From Sweltsa coloradensis (taxonomy: Eukaryota; Arthropoda; Insecta; Plecoptera; Chloroperlidae), in NCBI GenBank assembly GCA_024449915.1, contig JAMZAV010000007.1:1054001-1118000 (forward strand): DNA of 64,000 nucleotides, read 5' to 3'. How positions within the stretch are numbered: position 1 is the first letter of the stretch; the number at the start of each line of letters is the position of its first letter. A model generated the notes under the pieces. That model was not told the DNA's origin, did no database searches, and saw only the letters and a program-made list of their open reading frames with translations. Position numbers and translations under genes: made by a program. This document shows positions 49,059 to 58,990 of the stretch, in pieces.

Positions 49059-50725
49059 ATGGGTCGAATTATGTCAACGCTGTGTTTGTTATTCTATTTT
49101 ATGAATTTCTTCATTTTCTGTGTTTTTGAAGAAGGGAATGAAATTACGCCAATTTTTAATCTCACTTTTCGGAAGAAATTAATTTTATTCTCCTATATTA
49201 TTATTACAATTGGGTTTAGAATATCGTTTGCCATTGCTGTATGCTTGGGACAGGTACTCTGCGATATGACTGTGATTGAAAGATATATTGGGCTTGTGAC
49301 TCTCGTTGCAACTGTTCAAGACTGCTTTAAAACATTTTACATAATTCGCAACAAAAGTCTGTTTGAGGAAATAGTGAATGGTTGTTTGGATAGTGTTGCA
49401 CTGATGTCTAAAGAAGGGAAAAGCAAATTAGCTTCCAAAATCGGCCAAGTAAGGGTAGCAATTAAGTTGCATATGGTTACAAACGTAATATTGGTGATAT
49501 TCCTTATTGTTTGTCTGCCATTGTCTAGTGTTCAATTCGGCAATGGCGTGTCTCTGATATTTATTCCATCATGGCCTTGTTACCAAACCTCGAGCTATGT
49601 CGTAACTATACTTGTTTTGATTGTACACGTGTGTAACACATTACTCCTTTTGCCAACATACTTTGGATTTGAATATTTCTTCTCGTTCATATGTGCTATG
49701 TTTCTCTCTTGTATGGAGGAGCTAGGCGTTTCCATGGAGAAATTGTTTGACTCTCCTAGTCTATCCGAAACAGTAGACTTCTCATTCCCTCCTTGTTTAC
49801 GCAACGTAGTCAAGTCTCGCCCAAGGATTCAAAGGTTCCCATGTTCAACCCTGGTAGCTCGCAGTAGCGGGGTAACAGAACACACAACTACGTTCTCACC
49901 AGAACTCGAGTTAGGACAGAATACTAGAAAACTCTTGTAGTACATTAAGAATTGACGATGATAATGGCATCGATGAAAAGATGGTTCAAAATACCACGAA
50001 GAATGATAATGTAATGGGTAAGGTTTTGTTGGTGAACGATGATAGTCCAGGATTACACGCCAAGAAAACTTCAGAGCGTATACTTGTGAGAGCTCAAGTC
50101 CATGATGAACCTGGTGTAGAAAAGAGCAGTTCCGAGGAGAACCAAATATCACTAAGAAGCAGAAACAAACGAGCAGCTCGCAACTTGGTTGTAGGTGTTC
50201 ATGATGAATCTGGTGTAGAAAAGAGCAGTTCCGAGGAGAACCAAATATCACTAAGAAGCAGAAACAAACGGGCAGCTCGCACTTGGTTGTAGGTGTTCAT
50301 GATGAATCTGGTGTAGAAAAGAGCAGTTCCGAGGAGAACCGAATATCACTAAGAAGCAGAAACAAACGGGCAGCTCGCAACTTGGTTGTAGGTGTTATAA
50401 AATCAGTAGAAGCTAGGAGCACTAAGATAGATTGGGACTCCATCACTGCTGATAGCCTGCCTGGTGTTGTTCGGACAGAGAGGCCTAATCTGCATCGTGG
50501 ACAACCCGTCACGGGTCAATGCAACGATCGTTTGGTTAGTTTTCGGGCCCCAGCGAACAATCATCGTCAGACCATGCCCTGCGATGAAGGTGCCTCAAAC
50601 GAACAATGTGAGGAAAATGCTTTTCATTCACGAGAAGACAATCGTCGTCAGAGCAATCTCCAAGAAAAGCGAATCTTAATGAACAGGGTGAAACTGTGGT
50701 CACAGAAACATCAAGAACTAATAAG
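49059..50725 (+). CDS. Odorant receptor exon 1 (TM1-TM4 plus expanded loop)
   Basis: Residues 1-230, to VSMEKLF, are ordinary receptor sequence with the family pattern CFKTFYIIRNKSLFEEIV after TM2 and IPSWPCYQ before TM4. The TAG at 49938 ends this frame at 293 codons. After the repeat zone the original frame re-opens and ends VKLWSQKHQELI, the family's conserved H-x-x-I/L segment ahead of TM5. Donor AATAAG/GTAATT. A leading hydrophobic stretch at residues 7-23 is an extra segment before TM1. Confidence 0.8.
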
Positions 50726-53700
50726 GTAATTAGATAAAAGAAACTAGAAGAAGAGGTATTTATTCTTTAAATAAGTGTTTATTGTACATAACACTGCTCT
50801 TTATCAATATAAAATAGTAATAATTATATGTATAATATAGTTAATATAATGTAGTATTATTAATTATAATTAATATTAATAATATTGATAAAGAGCAGTG
50901 TTATGTTCCCAGCAAACACACAAATTCACTTTTGTAACTAATCGGTGCCGGTTTGTTACCACACATGTCAATTTACTGCCGTGTGCCGTTTCGCGTGTTT
51001 TCATGATTGCCGTCTCGTCACCGTTCCGTTATCTGCTTTTCCCCTTGCGTTGCATGAATTCTTGTATTAATAACCGGCACCAGATTGTTACCGATCGGGC
51101 ACTGTCAATTGTCTACCAAACCGATACCCTTTTACTGCCGTACAGTCTGCCCTTTGGACCTTAATACGGCACTCAAATGGCATACTATAACTTTTATTAT
51201 ATAAAGAAACAAGAGAGATGTTTTATTATATTCATGCTCATTTGGTGTTCACGTTTTGTTATTAATTGCTGTTTAGTATATGTATATTGGAACCATTTAT
51301 ATTGTGTATGCTTGTATACATATACAATACAGTAAGGCAATATAATTTGCTAATTTTAGCCAGTGAAACAAAAAAGCATGTTGGAATTATTACTGAAATC
51401 AATCAATCTAGACCATAAAGATCTTTCAACACGAGTTGTATGTATTATATCCATTATCCAAGCACCATGATAATGAATACTTTATTAATTTTCGGTTACC
51501 GCCACGGAGCCACAAGCGTACCACCATTGAATTGTTTAAGCAGATAGTTCTGTAGCTTTTTTGGCCTGCTAACATTTTCTCTTGTAATGCAGTTAAATTG
51601 AAAATTGCAACAACGTGTAGAGAGAAGACAAGTTTCACTTTTTACCAACTGAGACAAAAAGATATGAAGATCTCTCATGAAGTCATTTAATTTTGGTTGC
51701 ATATGGCAATAGACTTAGTACCGTTGTCTTTAATACGTATCATCCAGCATCGCATCGGACAGCCCATAATTTATTTATGCAGATGCACCCGCCCCGACCT
51801 ATATCAACAACAAGAACAAAATTTCGAACATGCGCTTTAAAACAGAACTCACATGGAATAATATTATTTACTGTACCCACAATAAAAATATACTGTACAC
51901 CATTAGTATAATAATATACTGAACATAACACATCCAAAATAGTTAAAAGGCGATACAGATAGGCCACAGAGCAAGCGCACAATAACTACAATTCAGTCAA
52001 GTCGATTTGCTGTTGTATCTATAGGTGATTATGCCCACTCACGTTCAAGCTTCGTCGTGGCGCAACGGTTAAAGGCTTGGCTTACAGATGGAGAGTCCCT
52101 GCTGGATCGAGTTCGAGACACGTAACTTGAAACTTTATAATTACTTGCAATTAATATGTGATGTGTATCCACCTACAGTCTATCGACTGGTGTCAGAAAT
52201 TACTATGAAATACCTATATATATATAACCGATATTATATCAATCAATCTTTTTTGTTTTGTTTTTATAGTTACATATTTTGCTCCTGGATCGCGCTACGG
52301 ATGATACGTTGCCGAAAGAGTGCCGTTCTAGTGACGAGATTGGGAATTGCATGTCGTTGCATGTGCCACTTGGCTGCTGATCGGATAGCATTTTGGTGAC
52401 AGTTTGTTGCCATGTTCTGCTACTGTATTGTTAACATCAAAGGGGCCATAAATTCAGCGTTTCGGTAACTTGCTGTGTTGACAATACGTCACCCACATTA
52501 ATAAAAAGTGGGTGCCGTTTGGATGCCAAATTAAGAATTTGTGTTTGCTGGGTTCAATAATCACTTATTTGAATAATAAAGTAATATCAACAACTTCTGT
52601 GACGTATGAGAAACACATCTTGTATTAATAAATTTCTTATACATATGTTTAACTTTACAGGATATTCTACCTACTTCAAGACTTATACGCACCAGTAGTT
52701 ATGATCAACGTCATAACATTAATTCTCCTTCTGGGTGTATTCGGTATAAATGCATCGTATTATGTACGTATTGTCATCTATAAAAATGGTACAATGCGTT
52801 ACTTGCGTATTTTAGTTGTTTTCGTTAAAACATTGTATTGACATTGCCTGTTGACAACAGAACACACGTATATTCATTTATTTCATTTGATTTTTTTTTT
52901 AACAGTATGGTTATATACAGAAAACAGTTTCATTACATTATGTACTTATTTATTTATTTATCGTCTATCTTATTCAGTTACATAAAAACTACTAACATTG
53001 TCAATGTCTTATTACAATTACAGCAATTTCAATGTCAATGGGTTTTTAATAAATTTTAAGTATAACATTATTCACTAGCTCATTTCGTTTTTATTTGCAG
53101 ACATTAATAGAAAAAAGTTCTACTGGTGCAATTGTTCTGGGTATAATTCTCGTGTTCAAGCTAGGCGAGCTAGTCTTTCCATGCTGGTACGGAGACATGA
53201 TAGCGAGTAAGGTAAGATATTCTTGTTTCAGAGTGTGTGAATATAATTATAATTCTCGTTCTAGGGTGCATATGAATATGGTGTCATTAGCATGTGGCTA
53301 ATCCTGTGTGGGTACTTGGGAAACCATATTTAAAAAATGGAATTTTAACATTAGATAAAATAATTATCTTTGATTAAGAGATTCATAAAATCATTAACCT
53401 CGAGAATCTTTTTTAAGAACTGCAATGATTTTTGTAAACTTACACCTATATAAGAAAACTGCAATGATTTTTGTAAACTTATTTTCTAATCAATTCTATG
53501 TTTATTGTATTTCCTTATATCTCTGGTTGTACTTAGTAGGCCTAATTGATTGTATTATTATATAATAATTGACTATTTAGTCATTTTGTAGAAGTTCAAA
53601 TGGTCTGGCCTTCAGATACAATCTTATACTTATGTTATTTTATTACATTACTGTGACCCACTGATAAGCCTTGGGCTTAGTGGGATAAAATATGCCATGT

Positions 53701-56118
53701 ATGTACTCAATGTTTTGCTCACAATAAAAAAAAGTATAATTATATTGTGTGATCAAGCTGATCTTCATCTCACTTTTGTAATTGGAAGTATAACTATCCC
53801 GAAGTTGTAGGCCTACACCTATAAACAAAATATCCGTAAAACTAGGAAATAAATACAAATCTTGATCCAAGCAGACGTAGCTTGAAAACACTTTATTACA
53901 GTTAAGATAATAGGGTTTGTGGAATTAAAAAATCGCATGATATCGAGATTCTCCACGCATCCCTTTGCGTGTTCTCCGTCACGTTAAGACTGGTATATCT
54001 TAACACGCAATTTCACTTTTCACGTGTTAGACAACCGAGGTATATACACGAACATAACCCTAGGTTAGACGTAGCTGATGTTGTGATAGTAAGTATTGGG
54101 GATATTGAGGGTGAAACGATTCGTGTCACTGGTGTATTATTACCGGTGTATTGTAAATAGTTCTCTATGTAAATAAAGATGAAATGCATTACCTACATTT
54201 ACCAATTAATTTTTTAAACTAAAAGAAAGTGAATGGGTAGTTTTCCTCTAAAGCATGTAAATATCAATATTATTAATTTTATCTAGATATAAATATTTAA
54301 GAAAACAAAATTGGTTTGGAAGGATGATTTAACCAGAATAACATCACACCCTTAAAAAAATTAAATACTACAACGTTCAAGAATCTTTACGTTACCCAAT
54401 AACGATTGTCTTCGTGTTCAGAAACCAGCGCAATCATTGATCTCTGGTGCTTTCCTTTACACGGCGGTATCACATAAGGACCCGTTAACCTTGTTGCTGC
54501 TATTGTTAAATTTATTTTCTTAATATTGGGTTTAAAAACCGAGTGTGTCAAATGGGGATGAAATAAATCTCAAAGTGGAGGGATACTTGGTGCACAAGAC
54601 ATTCATTCACAACAACGTTCCCCCCAAACTAAGCTCGACCCGGCACCTCCACCAATTTTAGCTTTGTTTGAGAACTTTGTGTTTATCATGAATTAAACCA
54701 TTTAATGGATTAGCATTGAATTAGATTCCACTTATTAACTTAAATGTTAATATTTGAAAGATGTTGTCCCTTATTGTTAGTTAAATTAATTCTTGTTTTA
54801 TTCTTAAAAGATTGATATTTTATTGACTCAACTAAGGCCATAATAAATAAATAACAAACAATACATACGTATAACAATAAGAATAATACAAATATCATGT
54901 CAACATAACTTCATCATGGTATGCTTAAAGGCTTGCATACTCTACCATGTGCTCGTACCGATGTTTTTAAATTTTCCCCCATTAACCGAATTCAAGACAC
55001 CAACAACAAATTATTAGCCATACAGAAATTGACATCAACCACATGAAACTTCAATTACTTAAAGCTGCTGTTTATGCCTGTTTACCAACATTATTTATCA
55101 CTCTTGTCACCTTATCACCTTTTCACCAGTTTTGTATTTTATAACCTCATGCTGTATTTTTTAATCTTTGCTTTCAGCCGTTTTTTTATACATACACTTT
55201 TGTCATTCAAGTTTTTCTTGTTGTATTTGTTGTAAAATTTTAATTTCATAGTACTTGTTCATGAATTTAATGATTTGTATAATGTATTTGTATTGTTTTG
55301 AATTGTTTAGTTTTTGTTACCTAATACTTGTGGGTTAATACCTTTTGTGAAGAGATCAATAAATATATAGCTGTTGAATGTTCTGAGAAATTGATTATAT
55401 TATGTTTTGTAGTGGGAAACCTGCTCGAAACAATAATTCATGTCCCTCTTCAGGCACCTAGGCGGTGTAGGGTATCGACTAGGAGTCTCTCGTGTGACGC
55501 ATGAGTTACCTCTGACGGTTGCGTTGTGAATGAATGAATAATTTGTATTTTTAATGATAAACTGTATTAAATTGATGTTGTGTTTGTCTCCCTCAGAGTT
55601 TATCTCTGTCGGACAGCGGCCTGGCCAACGGATGGCAAGAGTGTAAGCACAAAGAGGTGCTGAGCTGCTTGAAGATCATCTATCTACGCACGACAATTCC
55701 GTTGCAGATGTCTGCGTGCGGATGTTACCCGTTTACGTGCAAGAGTATTTACCAGGTGAGATCTTTTAATTTACGCTCACAGTATATATTGCAATTGAAA
55801 TACTGGAGGGGGTGACTAAATCTCGCCCCCCCCCCCGCGCCTACGACCACAGGAACTTTGTTTTGAGATATTTTGTTTTATACAACCAGGCTGATTGTGA
55901 ACGAGCAATGTCTTAATAAATAGGGGACGACCAAGATGATTTTTCATTGCAAAGTTGCAAACACTAATCAAAATAATAATTTTTAAGAGGTTTATAATAG
56001 GTAGTAGAATTAATGAATAGAGAAGTTTATACTTTTGTTCTCGTTTCAGATTTTAATGATAGCAAATTCCTTTTATGGCACTTTGGCATTCATTCAAAGC
56101 AAGAAGAGCCAGAACTAA
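49059..56118 (+). CDS. Insect odorant receptor (7tm_6 family), five coding exons, frame disturbed in exon 1
   Basis: Olfactory ion-channel subunit of sensory-neuron membranes; such proteins normally work with Orco. Coding exons: 49059-50725, 52661-52763, 53101-53211, 55597-55755, 56050-56118 (stop TAA). Intron 1 is phase 2, the rest phase 0, all GT/AG. The start is the first ATG after the predicted initiator. TM1 covers about residues 41-67, TM2 77-97, TM3 135-157, TM4 180-218. Exons 2-5 read AGLU-free into the family C-terminus: YAPVVMINVITLILLLG, LVFPCWYGDMIASK, GLANGW, IPLQMSACG and ILMIANSFYGTLAF. Anomaly: the second intracellular loop is hugely expanded with three 33-residue repeats. The frame stops at 49938, continues in +1 (49915-50292), and returns to the original frame (50283-50725). 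Read through, it is about 702 codons versus a usual 380-450. A weak-site intron at about 49872-50651 would give about 441 residues. Functional gene, pseudogene or sequence error cannot be separated here. A possible AATAAA is at 56759. Confidence 0.88.
50098..50393 (+). repeat. Coding tandem repeat, three 33-residue units
   Basis: Units start at 50098, 50197 and 50295 (99, 98 and 99 nt) and differ by only a few bases. Each reads VHDESGVEKSSSEENQ followed by ISLRSRNKRAARNLVVG, an acidic-serine half then a basic half. Unit 2 lacks one A near 50281 (CGCACTTGG versus CGCAACTTGG in units 1 and 3), which causes the frame change back to the receptor frame. Near-identity indicates recent expansion. 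Confidence 0.9.
50786..50906. repeat. 121-bp hairpin in receptor intron 1
   Basis: Perfect 25-bp inverted arms at 50786-50810 and 50882-50906 (ACATAACACTGCTCTTTATC core) around a 71-bp AT-rich loop. It sits directly against the TIR element that begins at 50909. Confidence 0.85.
50909..52551. mobile_element. 1.64-kb TIR element in receptor intron 1
   Basis: Starts CCAGCAAACACACAAATTC and ends with GAATTTGTGTTTGCTGG, so the two ends are inverted repeats differing by one dinucleotide. The flanking GTTC is duplicated (50905-50908 and 52552-52555), a candidate 4-bp target duplication. Subterminal zones are rich in TGCCG/CGGCA words (50940-51170 and 52320-52530). No transposase frame. A tRNA-derived SINE is nested near its right end. 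Confidence 0.65.
52051..52122 (+). mobile_element. tRNA-derived SINE head
   Basis: TCGTGGCGCAACGGTTAAAG (A-box region) and GGATCGAGTTCGAGACACG (B-box region) are at tRNA-like spacing, followed by AT-rich tail sequence. Not a canonical tRNA: the acceptor stem does not close. Confidence 0.5.
52661..52763 (+). CDS. Odorant receptor exon 2 (TM5)
   Basis: Acceptor AACTTTACAG, donor TATTAT/GTACGT. The first base completes the Arg codon split by intron 1; then 34 codons read IFYLLQDLYAPVVMINVITL and on to INASYY, the hydrophobic fifth membrane segment. Confidence 0.85.
53101..53211 (+). CDS. Odorant receptor exon 3 (TM6)
   Basis: Acceptor TTTTTATTTGCAG, donor AGTAAG/GTAAGA. 37 codons in phase 0: a TM6-like run GAIVLGIILVFKLGELVF followed by CWYGDMIASK, the C-(W/Y)-x-G signature of the family. 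Confidence 0.9.
53212..55596 (+). other. Receptor intron 3
   Basis: 2.4 kb of AT-rich sequence with a short duplication of AACTGCAATGATTTTTGTAA (about 53418 and 53459) and one near-perfect copy of the 20-nt motif. No nested gene was recognised. Confidence 0.6.
54636..54655 (-). repeat. 20-nt dispersed motif, copy 6 (one mismatch)
   Basis: Reverse complement of the motif with 19/20 matches, inside receptor intron 3. Confidence 0.8.
55597..55755 (+). CDS. Odorant receptor exon 4
   Basis: Acceptor TGTCTCCCTCAG, donor TACCAG/GTGAGA. 53 codons in phase 0, from SLSLSDSGLANGWQE through KIIYLRTTIPLQMSACG to CKSIYQ. It holds the conserved S...W pattern after TM6 and the R-x-x-x-P-x-x-x-x-x-G entry to TM7. 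Both flanking introns are phase 0, as is common for C-terminal receptor exons. Confidence 0.92.
56050..56118 (+). CDS. Odorant receptor exon 5 (end of TM7, stop)
   Basis: Acceptor TCTCGTTTCAG. It encodes ILMIANSFYGTLAFIQSKK and ends SQN, then TAA at 56116-56118. It matches the terminal ...IL..SYS...L pattern of the family. The stop codon lies within the first unit of a minisatellite. Confidence 0.9.
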   Translation: MLMIANSFYGTLAFIQSKKSQN

Positions 56119-56228
56119 AGCACTATGGAATTAATTGAAGCTCTAAGGGCGAGAAATTAAGCACTAAGGGTGAGAACTGAAAAACTAAGGGTGAGAACTG
56201 AAGCACTAAGGGCGAAAACTAAAGTACT
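56111..56228. repeat. ~21-bp minisatellite starting at the receptor stop codon
   Basis: Units of the form AGAACTGAAGCACTAAGGG recur about five times, with CTAAGGG at 56143, 56163, 56185 and 56205. The first, diverged unit spans the receptor's last codons and TAA. It therefore lies in the 3' UTR. Confidence 0.85.
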
Positions 56229-58683
56229 TACGACATTATGTATAGAATATAAATATCGATAGCACAATTTCACCGTATGCCATAAGTCAACTCGCTGACA
56301 TGTTGATTCGTTGATCTCAGTCAATGTGATCTGATGAAAGTTGTTTGATAGTTTAACCTAGCTCGTGTTGATCTGATACTAAATCCCTCACGGAAAACGT
56401 TTAAATAGCGTATGCTTTTTGTAAGTTAGTTTAAAAACACAACCGGTGCATACTATTTTAAGTAACCGCATGCCAATGTGTGTACACTCCGCAGTTAGCC
56501 ATAGCCACAGCATTGATTATACATGTAATAAGCAGTAGTTGATAGAATATTAAAGTAACATTTAAACTTTAATTCAATATTAAATTTAACTAGGAATGAA
56601 ACTATATTGTAGATTATTATTACAATATGTATTTACAAATTATTTCACTGATAAAACTTACTGCTCGTGTTGTTTATTTAAATTTTATGTTATAACAGTG
56701 AAATGTTTTAGTGTGTGTGCACCTTGCACCTTTCAGGGTTCTGAGTCGATAAAAAACAAATAAACTTCAACTCCAAACTATGAAAGATTGGATACATTTA
56801 ATCAACAAATGGGATTTCTTTAGTTCGTCATGTTTTCAAAACTTTGAATAGGTATGAATTATAATGATCCATCTCCATGGGTCAATCCATGCGGATATAC
56901 ATACATACATACATAGTTACACACATCTCAATCAGTACTATTAATAATAAGTCCGTCATCTCTCCTTCAAAATGTGATTTTACCTATAGAACATCATTTA
57001 CGAAATTTGTCCACATCGGTGAAAAACTCCATTTTCGTTTTTTAATACGTAGATTTATTGAAATTTGTAATGTTAGTGTAAATTTTAGAGATTGGTAGAA
57101 GATTTAACTCTTTAAGTGGGAGTGTGCTTTATTGCCCGTTCGAATCAGCTTCCTGCACCAAAATACACCTCAGAAGGAGACTTCAAACTTTTGTATTAAA
57201 ATATAGATTGTGTTATATCATACCTGTAGGTAATGTTCTTGAATGTGATTGTCTATATTACACATGAGAGTGCCATGTTGCATGTACTGCAGTTATTGAA
57301 ACTAAAGCTTATTACAATAGTAAATTTAAACCAATTTTAATATGATATTTTGATGTTTCAGTATTCTAAGATATATAATGAAAGTATCTAGAAAGGCGAT
57401 ATATAAATATATATCAATACACACTGTGAAATATGATAGTAATAAATATACTATTCATACATTCTGTTTCTAATCAGAACAAGGTAACACAATATATGGT
57501 ATGTATACGACCTGCCCCACACCCCTACACATCCACACATCCACATCCACATATTAATATTGCACAAACTTGTGGTAAGAGCAAAACACAAATTATATAT
57601 TTTGTTTTATTTTAGAAGAAATACTTTTTCCATGATTAAAAACAAAATATGCTATGAAAAGCATAATTTATTAATGGTCCACTGGGAAAGGAAAAGAGTT
57701 GGTTCATCATCTATTTAGAGCAAATTGATGAGACCAGTAGAATACAAAATTACATGTTATATACCTACAATTTTCGTCTATTGTAATACAAAATAAAATA
57801 CAAAATAAACATTATCACTACCATTATTGATTATCTTTTTCCGTGGTTGAATGAAGTCTTTTGTTTTATTTTGTCACGCCGACCAAATACATGCATGCAT
57901 GCAAGGTGACGATAAGAATGTTGTTTGGCGTTTGACATTATTTTCTGCCTTGATGCGGAAAGTAGTTGATAAAGAATGTAGGTTTTAATAATTTAGCTTA
58001 GACCATATCTGAAAGCTACAATTGTGGACTAAATAGTTGCCTAAATACACACAATCACAATGAAAATAACAATATTATATATAATTCAGAAATTTAAAAA
58101 ATTACAAGACCGAAACCGAGAAATGAAAATAACATTGACAATAACAATTACAACAACAAACAAAATGAAACAACAGCAGAATGAAAATGTGTGTGGATGA
58201 TGAAATGGCGATGGAGGTTTTCCAGCAAATCCCATGATATTTTATATCAGTGATCATGATTTTACCTAAGAAATTATTAATTAACCCCTATATCACTTTC
58301 AGTTTCAACGAATCTATTTAAGCGTGTGCAGACCTCGACGCATTTATCTCGCAAATAAGTCAAATGTGTTGATGTTGAGTACATAACTAACTATCCGGCA
58401 ATGTGTGTTACAATACCCATCAGTCAACGTAAATGCTTGTATTTGGTTGATCAACAAACGAACAAACGCGACGATTAGTTTAACACTCAATCTCACTTGA
58501 TATTGCCGAGGTGTTGAGAGGGTTGAAGAATGTCGCCGTCGTCGCTGGTTGGCCTATATTAAACAACAACTCGATTAATCCCACAAAATTAAAGTCGGTG
58601 TGGATGGAACGAGTGAAATGCCAAGAGCTTAAAAAGTGACGGCTCATTAATTCCGCGCCGTCGGGGCACGCTCGGCGCTCGAC
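56229..58683. other. 3' flank and non-coding stretch
   Basis: AATAAA at 56759-56764 could serve the receptor transcript but is 640 bp past the stop. The rest is AT-rich and without recognised genes or repeats. Confidence 0.45.
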
Positions 58684-58705
58684 GCATACTGCCTCGGCAG
58701 TATGC
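58684..58705. repeat. Near-perfect 22-bp palindrome
   Basis: GCATACTGCC and its complement GGCAGTATGC separated by two bases, in a locally GC-rich patch (58650-58710). Could be a dimeric factor site; unproven. Confidence 0.6.
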
Positions 58706-58786
58706 ACTGCTCGCCAGCCAATTAGCTCTGATATTCATTATTTATCAAAAGCACCAACACAAGTTCTGCGACAGAAGCAACGAACA

Positions 58787-58990
58787 ATCAGGCTAACGCA
58801 TCAAGCATCGCCAGGAAGGAATATCAGACAGGAAGGAAGTCGTGTCAGGCATGCATCAGACATCGGGAAGACATAGGCAAGAATGTCAGAAACAAAGTCA
58901 TGCAGCAATCAGGCAAAATTTTAGGCATCATCAGGTAGGCAAGTCATGCAAGATATCAGGCATCTATAAGTCATTTTGGGTAGGCATGAA
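58787..58990. repeat. Cluster of degenerate RTCAGRCA motifs
   Basis: About eleven variants of ATCAGGCA, GTCAGGCA, ATCAGACA and GTCATGCA occur in 200 bp, irregularly spaced at roughly 10-25 bp. Either a decayed minisatellite or a site cluster. The 60-codon frame here is a by-product. Confidence 0.6.

Noticed and set aside
49872..49902. A 31-nt GT...AG interval that would change frame in receptor exon 1
   Set aside because: Too short for a spliceosomal intron, and the resulting frame meets a stop at 49912.
49595..50251. Minus-strand frames opposite receptor exon 1, including a 140-codon one
   Set aside because: Shadows of the receptor frame and of its 33-residue repeats; the plus-strand reading carries the family signature and correct splice phases.
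58684..58705. MicroRNA-like hairpin
   Set aside because: Stem of only 10 bp with a 2-base loop; far too short for a pre-miRNA.
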